A DNA stretch of 24,072 bases from an uncultured Faecalibacterium sp. (GTDB taxonomy: Bacteria > Bacillota > Clostridia > Oscillospirales > Ruminococcaceae). The notes below the pieces were generated by a model. It had not been told where the DNA came from and did no database searches. It was given only the letters and a program-made list of their open reading frames with translations. Where the stretch lies: contig CAAHET010000027.1 in assembly GCA_900772565.1 (NCBI GenBank), positions 1 through 24,072 of the forward strand, read 5' to 3'. Below are positions 8,538-14,732 of the stretch, piece after piece; position 1 is the first letter of the stretch, and every line of letters starts with the position of its first letter. Made by a program: the position numbers and the translations under genes.

Positions 8538-9254
8538 ATGAAGTTGCTGAACAACAAGTTTGCCCGTACCCTGAGCTGTACTGCTCTGGCAGTGTGCACC
8601 GCGGCCATGCTGAGCGCGGGCGCATTTGCCGCCGAGGTGGACGACACCTGCGTGGAGGGCTATCTGCCTCCGCAGGAGCAGATGGTGCAGGGCGACATCG
8701 CACTGCACAGTGGTAACACTGCCGTAGAAGACACAGATCTCAAATACGGCTACGCTGCCCCGGAAGGCGACCCCATTCAGGGCAACATCATGCTGATCTC
8801 CGGCGACGAGTTGGCCGACACCGCCGTGGGCGAAAAAGACCCCAGCTATGGCGGCTACGGTGCCCCGGAGGGCGACCCCATTCAGGGGGACATCATGTTG
8901 ATCTCCGGTGACGAGCTGGCCGACACTGCAAAGACCGAGGCACGCTACACCGTCAAGGGATTTCTGGGCAAGCAGCTGCTGTACACTGCCCGCCAGAAGA
9001 ACGGCGTGCTGACGCTGGACGTGCCCGCTGAGGTGGCTACCTTCCGTACCACCATCGAGGATATGCAGGCACTGCAGGCCAGTGGCGTGAAAACGCTGGT
9101 GCTGGTGACCGAGAAGAATACTACCACCCTGAACCTCTCGCTGCTGTGCGAGGGGCAGAAGTCCGGTACTCGCGTCACCCTGCGGCATTGGGGCAGCAGC
9201 GCCACCCTCTCTGTGGGTCTGCGCTGCCGCCGTGACCTGCTGATCGGCCGCTGA
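8538..9254 (+). CDS. Secreted protein of unknown function with tandem repeats
   Basis: I do not recognise this 238-residue protein. It starts with a typical Sec signal peptide: basic MKLLNNKFAR, a hydrophobic core to about residue 29, and likely cleavage after AFA. Residues 74-96 and 109-131 are almost identical copies (APEGDPIQG, N or D, IMLISGDELADTA) 35 residues apart. A degenerate copy sits at 46-60 (EQMVQGDIALHSGN). The DNA copies (8757-8825 and 8862-8930) also differ little, so the duplication is recent or homogenised. Residues about 140-238 form a non-repetitive domain with alternating hydrophobic and polar stretches (GVLTLDVP, VKTLVLVTEKNTTTLNL), which suggests beta strands. No LPXTG or lipobox is seen. 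AGGAGG is 8 bases before the ATG. No catalytic motif is evident. Confidence 0.8.
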   Translation: MKLLNNKFARTLSCTALAVCTAAMLSAGAFAAEVDDTCVEGYLPPQEQMVQGDIALHSGNTAVEDTDLKYGYAAPEGDPIQGNIMLISGDELADTAVGEKDPSYGGYGAPEGDPIQGDIMLISGDELADTAKTEARYTVKGFLGKQLLYTARQKNGVLTLDVPAEVATFRTTIEDMQALQASGVKTLVLVTEKNTTTLNLSLLCEGQKSGTRVTLRHWGSSATLSVGLRCRRDLLIGR

Positions 9255-9262
9255 GTAAGACG

Positions 9263-9323
9263 GTTTGAAATGCCCGCCGCGTGCGCTCTGGGCATGATGC
9301 AAGGAAAAATTATTTTTATTAGA
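9263..9323 (+). repeat. Stop-proximal conserved arm of the terminator module, copy 3
   Basis: TTTGAAATG..., GCGCTCTGGGCATGATG and AAGGAAAAATTATTTTTAT match the arms after leuB and asnB. It begins 9 bases after the stop of the secreted-protein gene and leads into a hairpin. Confidence 0.6.
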
Positions 9324-9364
9324 GCAATGCCGGAGCGTCTGCGGACGCTCCGGCATTGCATTTT
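9324..9364 (+). terminator. Rho-independent terminator of the secreted-protein gene
   Basis: There is a perfect 16-bp stem (9324-9339 with 9344-9359, loop TGCG), followed by ATTTTC. The inner stem CCGGAGCGTC equals that of the leuB terminator, while the outer bases differ yet still pair. Confidence 0.82.
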
Positions 9365-9404
9365 CACGGGTAGAATCGTAACGATAAACGGCAGTTGCAG
9401 CGAT

Positions 9405-9439
9405 GACAAGACCCCCGGCGGGCAGCCGGGGGTCTTGTC
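9405..9439 (-). terminator. Hairpin downstream of metY, possible terminator
   Basis: A perfect 15-bp stem GACAAGACCCCCGGC / GCCGGGGGTCTTGTC with a 5-base loop lies 71 bases after the metY stop. Neither strand has a T-run, so it may be a processing, blocking or weak terminator structure rather than a standard intrinsic terminator. Confidence 0.5.
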
Positions 9440-9510
9440 GTACGCTTATGGAGGCTTGGACAGGAATAAAAGGAAGATCACACTCCCCTTGCGGGAAAGA
9501 GAATAGCTGC

Positions 9511-10800
9511 TTACTCGCCGCGGACGGCTGCGAAACCGGCTTCCAGATCGGCAAGGATGTCATCGATGTGCTCGGTGCCGATGGACAGGCGGATGGTGTT
9601 CTGATAGATCTGCTGCTCGGCCAACTCGGCATCGGTCAGCTGACTGTGGGTAGTAGAGGCCGGGTGGATGACAAGGCTCTTCACGTCCGCCACGTTGGCC
9701 AGCAGAGAGAAGATCTTCAGATTGTCAATGAAGGTAAAGGCTTCCTCGCGGCCGCCCTTGATGTTAAAGGTAAAGATGGATGCGCCGCCGTTGGGGAAAT
9801 ACTTCTGGTACAGGGCGTGATCCGGGTGATCCGGCAGCGAGGGGTGGTTTACCTTTTCCACCTGCGGGTGGTTGGCAAGGAACTCCACCACCTTCTTGGT
9901 GTTCTCCACATGACGCTCAATGCGCAGGCTCAGCGTCTCGGTGCCCTGCAGCAGCAGGAAGGCGTTGAAGGGAGAGATGGTAGCGCCGGTATCACGCAGC
10001 AGAATAGCGCGGATGTAGGTGACAAAAGCGGCAGGACCCGCAGCATCTGCAAAGGAGACGCCGTGGTAGCTGGGGTTGGGGGCAGCAATGTTGGGGTAAC
10101 GGCCGCTGGCCTTCCAGTCGAAGTTGCCGCTGTCCACGATGATGCCGCCCAGCGTGGTGCCGTGGCCGCCGATGAACTTGGTGGCAGAGTGCACCACGAT
10201 GTCTGCGCCGTGCTCGATGGGACGGATGAGGTACGGGGTGCCGAAGGTGTTGTCAATGACCAACGGCAGGCCGTGCTTGTGGGCGATGGCGGCAATAGCG
10301 TCGATATCCGGGATATCACTGTTGGGGTTGCCCAGCGTCTCCAGATAGACAGCCTTGGTGTTGGGCTGGATAGCGGCCTCCACCTGTGCAAGGTCGTGGG
10401 CATCCACGAAGGTGGTGTTGACGCCGAACTGGGTCAGGGTGTGTGCCAGCAGGTTGTAGCTGCCGCCGTAGATGGTCTTTTGTGCCACGATGTGGTCACC
10501 GGCCTGTGCCAGCGCCTGAATGGTGTAGGTGATGGCAGCTGCACCGGAAGCGGTAGCCAGTGCTGCCACGCCGCCCTCCAGCGCTGCAATGCGCTTTTCG
10601 AACACATCCTGCGTGGAGTTGGTCAGACGGCCGTAGATATTGCCTGCATCGGCCAGACCAAAACGGTCGGCGGCGTGCTGACTGTTGCGGAACACATAAG
10701 ACGTGGTCTGGTAGATGGGCACCGCACGGGCATCGGTGGTGGGGTCGGCCTGCTCCTGACCGACATGAAGCTGCAGGGTCTCAAATTTATATTCAGACAT
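9511..10800 (-). CDS. metY: O-acetylhomoserine sulfhydrylase (aminocarboxypropyltransferase)
   Basis: This is a PLP enzyme of the Cys/Met metabolism family; MetY proteins make homocysteine directly from O-acetylhomoserine and sulfide for methionine synthesis. It has 429 residues, and the MetY subgroup is typically about 430 long, compared with about 380-400 for cystathionine synthases and lyases. PLP contacts seen are NIYGRLTNST (54-63, tyrosine and arginine from the partner subunit), VIDNTFGTPYL (181-191) and the Schiff-base lysine 208 in HSATKFIGGHG. The large insert around 215-260 (FDWKASGRYP, then PSYHG) also fits MetY. A GAGAGG site precedes ATG 10800 by about 9 bases. The gene has a long leader with a small ORF and an intrinsic terminator just ahead of it, implying attenuation. 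A minor alternative is a related O-succinylhomoserine or cysteine-linked enzyme. Confidence 0.92.
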   Translation of the reverse strand: MSEYKFETLQLHVGQEQADPTTDARAVPIYQTTSYVFRNSQHAADRFGLADAGNIYGRLTNSTQDVFEKRIAALEGGVAALATASGAAAITYTIQALAQAGDHIVAQKTIYGGSYNLLAHTLTQFGVNTTFVDAHDLAQVEAAIQPNTKAVYLETLGNPNSDIPDIDAIAAIAHKHGLPLVIDNTFGTPYLIRPIEHGADIVVHSATKFIGGHGTTLGGIIVDSGNFDWKASGRYPNIAAPNPSYHGVSFADAAGPAAFVTYIRAILLRDTGATISPFNAFLLLQGTETLSLRIERHVENTKKVVEFLANHPQVEKVNHPSLPDHPDHALYQKYFPNGGASIFTFNIKGGREEAFTFIDNLKIFSLLANVADVKSLVIHPASTTHSQLTDAELAEQQIYQNTIRLSIGTEHIDDILADLEAGFAAVRGE

Positions 10801-10843
10801 TGTTATTTACCTCTCTATATACAGTTAGTATTATTGTTGTGTA

Positions 10844-10879
10844 CAAAAAATCCCGATGCGTTTTCAAAGGCGCACCGGG
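10844..10879 (-). terminator. Intrinsic terminator in the metY leader (attenuator)
   Basis: Minus strand CCCGGTGCG (10879-10871) pairs with CGCATCGGG (10860-10852), 9 bp including one G-T, followed by ATTTTTTG. It sits between the leader ORF and metY. Its first arm can instead pair with CACCGGGCA (10975-10967) inside the leader ORF, a perfect 9-bp alternative helix. Confidence 0.82.
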
Positions 10880-10906
10880 CAGTGTGGTCTACCGGAGCTT
10901 CTGCTG

Positions 10907-11035
10907 TCACATTCGGGTGCACATTCGCACAACCGAGGGCAACATACAGTACACATCCGATGCCGGTGCCCGGTGAGTACGCATTCGCCCACAGCGATAA
11001 TTCGCGTGCAGCAGTTCTTTCCAGATCAGCTTCAT
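10907..11035 (-). CDS. Putative 42-residue leader peptide upstream of metY
   Basis: ATG at 11035 is preceded by a strong AAGGAGG, 8 bases away, and the frame closes with TGA at 10909-10907. The peptide starts MKLIWKELLHANYRCGRMRT and ends VVRMCTRM. It contains five Met (counting the start) and three Cys in 42 residues, and five of the last 13 are Met or Cys. It has no membrane helix or known domain. It lies between a consensus promoter and an attenuator-like terminator ahead of a sulfur amino acid gene. I infer a regulatory leader peptide rather than a functional protein. Alternatively it could be an unrelated small protein, or chance. Its codons 20-24 carry the CACCGGGCA segment that can pair with the terminator. 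Confidence 0.6.
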   Translation of the reverse strand: MKLIWKELLHANYRCGRMRTHRAPASDVYCMLPSVVRMCTRM

Positions 11036-11140
11036 CTTTGTGCCCTCCTTCCGGTAAAACTTTTCCATTCCTCTATGGTATCCACCCGCCGGGGAATCTC
11101 CGTTTCATTTCCCTACTGGACTTGTGGATTGGATGTTTGC

Positions 11141-11169
11141 ATTATATCCCCTTTTACCCAGTTTGTCAA
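11141..11169 (-). promoter_or_regulatory. Consensus promoter of the metY leader
   Basis: TTGACA (11169-11164), a 17-base spacer and TATAAT (11146-11141) on the minus strand match the sigma-A consensus at all 12 positions. Transcription would begin near 11134, giving a leader of about 330 bases before metY. Such a strong promoter fits control after initiation. Confidence 0.88.
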
Positions 11170-11376
11170 TAGGTTAATTCCGCTTTTTTCAGGGATGTAT
11201 TTTTTGCATGATATATCTGCCTGCGCTGCCCGGAGTTTTTGCATATTTTGGCAAATCGCACTTTTCCAACGACACCCATTACCCTTGGTTTACACAAACT
11301 TGTGCCTGTGTTTCTTCAGCTAAAACGTCAGCAGCTATAAATACTATTCTATTGTAAACAATGTTCAGTTTGTTCA
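11170..11376. other. AT-rich spacer between divergent promoters
   Basis: This is the part of the 745-base metY/ligase intergenic region not covered by leader or promoter elements. I see no credible ORF, tRNA or recognised riboswitch. A TATTGTAAACAATG segment at about 11352 has ATTGT/ACAAT arms just upstream of the rightward -35 and could be an operator, but the match is short. Confidence 0.4.
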
Positions 11377-11405
11377 TTGACTTTGAATCAGCGTTTTACT
11401 ACAAT
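11377..11405 (+). promoter_or_regulatory. Promoter of the acyl-CoA ligase unit
   Basis: TTGACT (11377-11382), a 17-base spacer and TACAAT (11400-11405). Immediately downstream AGAGGGA (11412-11418), TTTT and TCCCTCT (11423-11429) form a 7-bp hairpin near the expected transcript start. It could stabilise the 5' end or bind a regulator. Confidence 0.78.
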
Positions 11406-11545
11406 ACCAAAAGAGGGATTTTTCCCTCTGAGACAACTGCATCCCGGCAGCTTTCCTCCGTGGCAGGCTGCCTTTTTATGGCTGCTGCAAACGCTGCTGC
11501 ACACAAGGGTTGCTCTGGATGGAAAAGAAGAAAGGTTTTGATCCT

Positions 11546-13273
11546 ATGACAAAAAGTATCCACGAGCCGATCTACGCCTCGGCTGCAAAACCGTGGCTGA
11601 AGTATTATGATGAAAAATATATTAAACAAACAGTGCCGGAGTGCTCTGCTTTTGAGCTGATCTGCCGCAATAACGAGCGGCATCTGGGCGACACCGCACT
11701 GGAATACTACGGCCGCAGGTTCAGCTATGCAGATCTGATCGTGCAGGTAAAAAAGACCGCCGCCGCCCTGCAGGCGCTGGGGGTGAAAAAGGGCGATATC
11801 ATCACGGTGGTCAGCGTGATGACCCCGGAGGTGGTCTACGCCTTCTACGCCGCCGACCTGCTGGGCGCCACCTTGAATCTGGTGGATCCCCGGTACAGCG
11901 CTGAGGGCATCCGGGAGTACATCGAGGAGGTGGAGTCTCGTCTGCTCATCTGCCTGAATGTGGTCTACGCCCGCTGCCAGCAGGCCGCCAAGCGCACCAG
12001 CGTGGAGCGTGTGGTGGTGCTCAGCCCCGCCGACAGCTTGCCTCTGGCCAAAGCCGTAGGCTACAAGCTGACGAACCCGGATAAAAACCATTACGCCTCC
12101 AACGTGCTGCGCTGGAAGGATTTTATCGCCGCAGGCAAAGGGCACAGCCCCGCCGCCGTGCCCTACGACCCCCAGCACGCCTGCGTGGTGGTGCACACCG
12201 GCGGCACCACCGGCTCGCCCAAGGGCGTTATGCTGACCGACTACTGCTTCAACGCCCTTGCACAGGAGTTTGCTGCGCAAAGCCGCCTGTTCCACCGAGG
12301 GCAGAAGCTATTAAATGTCATGCCGCCTTTTATTGCCTACGGTTACAGCTGTGGCATCCACATGCCGCTGGTCATGGGACTGCACGTCATCATTATTCCT
12401 AATCTAGATCCGGAAAAGCTGGGCGCACTGGTGTGGAAGTATAAGCCAGAGCATATGTTCGGCGTACCCACCCACTACCAGCAGCTGGCCGCTGATCCGC
12501 TGTTGAAAAATAAAGATCTCTCCTTCATCCGCAACTACGCCGCCGGCGGCGACTCGCTGTCGCTGGGCGCAGAACAGACGGTGAACCAGTTCCTTAAAGA
12601 GCACGGAGCCGAGTTTCCTCTGGCCAAAGGCTACGGCATGACCGAGGTGTCCTCGGCCGCCACCATTGCTGCCGGCAACGTCACCAAGCCCGGCAGCGTG
12701 GGCATCCCCATGGTCAACACCGTTATCTCCATCTTCGAGCCCGGCACCGAGGCCGAGCTGCCCATCGGTCAGCGCGGCGAGATCTGCATCTGCACCCCCA
12801 CCGCCATGAAGGGCTACTACAACAAGCCCGAGGAGACCGCCTATCTGCTGCGCCGCCACGCCGACGGCCAGCTGTGGGCGCACACCGGCGATATTGGCTA
12901 CATGGACGAGGACGGCTTTGTGTATCTGGACGCCCGCATCAAGCGCATCATCATCCGGCACGACGGCTTTAAGGTTTTTCCCTCCATGATCGAAAATGTC
13001 ATCAGCCGCCACCCTGCCGTGCGGCAGTGCACCGTAGTAGGCTATGCCGACACTGAGCACACACAGGGTCGTCTGCCCTTTGTCTTTGTTGTGCTAAACC
13101 CCGCCGCCGAAGGCAAAAAACGCCAGATCCTGCGGGAGCTGCGCCAGCTGTGCCGGGAGGAATTGCCGGAGTATGTGCAGCCTGCATCCGCGGCCTATAA
13201 GTTCATCCCCGAAATACCTATGACCCCTGTCGGTAAGGTAGATTACCGCAAGCTGGAAAAAGAGTTGGGGTAA
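11546..13273 (+). CDS. AMP-forming acyl-CoA synthetase / acyl-acid ligase
   Basis: This is an adenylate-forming enzyme of the ANL superfamily, which activates a carboxylic acid with ATP and normally passes it to CoA. It has 575 residues from ATG 11546. Core motifs are HTGGTTGSPKGVML (217-230, phosphate loop), YGMTE (363-367), HTGDIGYMDEDGFVYLDARI (446-465) and RHDGFKVFP (471-479). The A10 lysine is K564 in TPVGKVDYRKLE. All catalytic blocks are present, so it should be active. The substrate cannot be read from sequence; medium- or long-chain fatty acids are plausible. Starts at TTG 11510 or ATG 11519 are open in frame, but only 11546 has an AAAGG site at reasonable distance (10 bases). A GDSL hydrolase follows 157 bases downstream with no terminator seen between them, so co-transcription is likely. 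Confidence 0.9.
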   Translation: MTKSIHEPIYASAAKPWLKYYDEKYIKQTVPECSAFELICRNNERHLGDTALEYYGRRFSYADLIVQVKKTAAALQALGVKKGDIITVVSVMTPEVVYAFYAADLLGATLNLVDPRYSAEGIREYIEEVESRLLICLNVVYARCQQAAKRTSVERVVVLSPADSLPLAKAVGYKLTNPDKNHYASNVLRWKDFIAAGKGHSPAAVPYDPQHACVVVHTGGTTGSPKGVMLTDYCFNALAQEFAAQSRLFHRGQKLLNVMPPFIAYGYSCGIHMPLVMGLHVIIIPNLDPEKLGALVWKYKPEHMFGVPTHYQQLAADPLLKNKDLSFIRNYAAGGDSLSLGAEQTVNQFLKEHGAEFPLAKGYGMTEVSSAATIAAGNVTKPGSVGIPMVNTVISIFEPGTEAELPIGQRGEICICTPTAMKGYYNKPEETAYLLRRHADGQLWAHTGDIGYMDEDGFVYLDARIKRIIIRHDGFKVFPSMIENVISRHPAVRQCTVVGYADTEHTQGRLPFVFVVLNPAAEGKKRQILRELRQLCREELPEYVQPASAAYKFIPEIPMTPVGKVDYRKLEKELG

Positions 13274-13284
13274 ACGGGGAATCA

Positions 13285-13410
13285 CCCCTCAGTCCCGCTG
13301 CGCGGGACGAACCTCTTCCGTCTGCTCCCGTTGGTCGCAGCCACCTTCCCCAAGGGGACGGCTTCAGCGGCGGCGGGAAAGTTTCCGGCAGCGCCAAAAA
13401 GCGCCCCCTT
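13285..13410 (+). repeat. MITE-like palindromic intergenic element, copy D
   Basis: This element occupies most of the ligase-hydrolase gap. It begins CACCCCTCAGTCCCGCTGCG, echoing the GACTGAGGGGG end of copy B in reverse, and contains CTTCCGTCTGCTC and CACCTTCCCCAAGGGGACGG, shared with copy C. It ends just before the ribosome site of the next gene. Confidence 0.7.
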
Positions 13411-13429
13411 GAGAAAGAAGGAATCATCT

Positions 13430-14533
13430 ATGAACCATCCCCGTTTTGCCGCATGGCTGTGCAGCACCGCTGCGCTGGTGCTGCTGGCTGTGCCCGCCTT
13501 TGCACAGCAGCCCGATGCTCTGCCGCCGGAGGATGCCCCCACCGTACAGGAAAGCATTGAAACGACAGACGATCAGCTGTCAGTATCCGCGGATTCCTTG
13601 ACAGATGCTGCCCAAACTGTGGACGAGACGCCTGCTGAAGAAGCGGCCCAGCCTGCCGAACCCACTGAGGAATCTCCTGCTGGCGACTCTCAACGCACCT
13701 ATGTGGCGCTGGGCGACAGCATCGTTTCCGGCGTGGGTCTGCCGGATTTCAAGTACACTGAAGACGTCATTGGCATAGACGTAGCCGCAAACTTTGAGGG
13801 CTACCCGGAGCAGTGCTATGTGGCGCTGGTGGGCAAGGGGCTTGGACTGGATCGGCAGCACGCCATCAACCTTGGCCTGCCCGGCCTGACCACTGGCGAT
13901 CTTGTGGATATGCTGCGCACCGGCGCAATGCCCCAGATGAACCAGCTGGCAGGCACCTACTACGTCTATCCCCAGATGCTGGACTACCTCAAACGCGCGG
14001 ATATCATCAGTGTGCAGATCGGCTCCAACGACGCGCTGATTCCCGCCCTTGTGGCTCTGGGCAACGCCACCAATTGGAAGAGCGAGCAACTGGTAGCCAC
14101 CATGGTCAGCGGCGTGCTGCGCGAGCCAAGCTTTGAGAACCTGCAGCGGCTGAACAACGATCTTGCCAGACTGCGCCTGACCCGTGAGGAGCGCAAGGCC
14201 ACCAGCCAGCTGTTGCTGGGCGGCGGCACCGATGCCATCTGCGAGCAGGCGTATCAGGACGCCGCCGTCAATATGCCGCAGGTAGTTGCTGAACTGCGGG
14301 CACTGAATCCGGACACACAAATTATACTAGTGGGCTACACAAATCCTGTGCCCCTGCTGCCGGAGTGGACGCAGTTGTTCCAGCGGCTGAACGCCCTTGC
14401 CAAGGATCTGGCCGCTCAGAACAAAAATGTGACCTATGTATCCATCCCCTTCACCATGACTGCCATGGATGCACACCCCACCGTCTGCGGTCACAAGTAC
14501 ATTGCTGACCGCATCCTACGGGCGATCAAGTAA
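13430..14533 (+). CDS. Exported SGNH/GDSL-type lipase or esterase
   Basis: The 367-residue protein has a Sec signal peptide (hydrophobic stretch about 7-24, likely cut after AFA) and then an acidic, proline- and glutamate-rich linker to about residue 87. The catalytic domain follows. SGNH blocks are visible: ALGDSIVSG (nucleophile serine 97), glycine in NLGLPGLTTGD (148-157), IGSNDALIP (asparagine 200, block III) and MDAHPT near the end (aspartate 347 and histidine 349, block V). It probably cleaves ester or acyl groups on lipids, glycans or cell-wall material outside the cell; the substrate is unknown. ATG 13430 has AAGGA 8 bases upstream; the frame extends further upstream only through repeat copy D. 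It sits behind the acyl-CoA ligase, which could use acids it releases, though that link is speculative. Confidence 0.9.
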   Translation: MNHPRFAAWLCSTAALVLLAVPAFAQQPDALPPEDAPTVQESIETTDDQLSVSADSLTDAAQTVDETPAEEAAQPAEPTEESPAGDSQRTYVALGDSIVSGVGLPDFKYTEDVIGIDVAANFEGYPEQCYVALVGKGLGLDRQHAINLGLPGLTTGDLVDMLRTGAMPQMNQLAGTYYVYPQMLDYLKRADIISVQIGSNDALIPALVALGNATNWKSEQLVATMVSGVLREPSFENLQRLNNDLARLRLTREERKATSQLLLGGGTDAICEQAYQDAAVNMPQVVAELRALNPDTQIILVGYTNPVPLLPEWTQLFQRLNALAKDLAAQNKNVTYVSIPFTMTAMDAHPTVCGHKYIADRILRAIK

Positions 14534-14553
14534 GATCTCCGCATCCTATACAT

Positions 14554-14599
14554 AAAAGGCCGCGCCCCATCTGCTGGTTCAGACGAGGCGCGGCCTTTT
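14554..14599. terminator. Bidirectional-looking terminator after the GDSL hydrolase
   Basis: AAAAGGCCGCGCC (14554-14566) pairs perfectly with GGCGCGGCCTTTT (14587-14599) around a 20-base loop. A-rich and T-rich ends allow function on both strands. It ends the ligase-hydrolase unit and may also act behind the convergent ABC permease gene. Confidence 0.85.
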
Positions 14600-14732
14600 G
14601 CGGTATTTGGTTTGGGGTATAGGAGGAATCATGTCCCTGAGAGGGGGCTTGCGGCTCTCCCCCTCCCGGTGATTTTATGATACCCGAAAAATCCTACGAA
14701 ATTATGCTTATTTTATGAATGCACTGTAAACA

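Noticed and set aside
10844..11169. SAM-I riboswitch upstream of metY
   Set aside because: None of the usual SAM-I core segments (AGAG-GGAGGGA region, GGCCC...GCAACC, AGGUGCCAA) could be found; a leader ORF plus terminator explains the region better.
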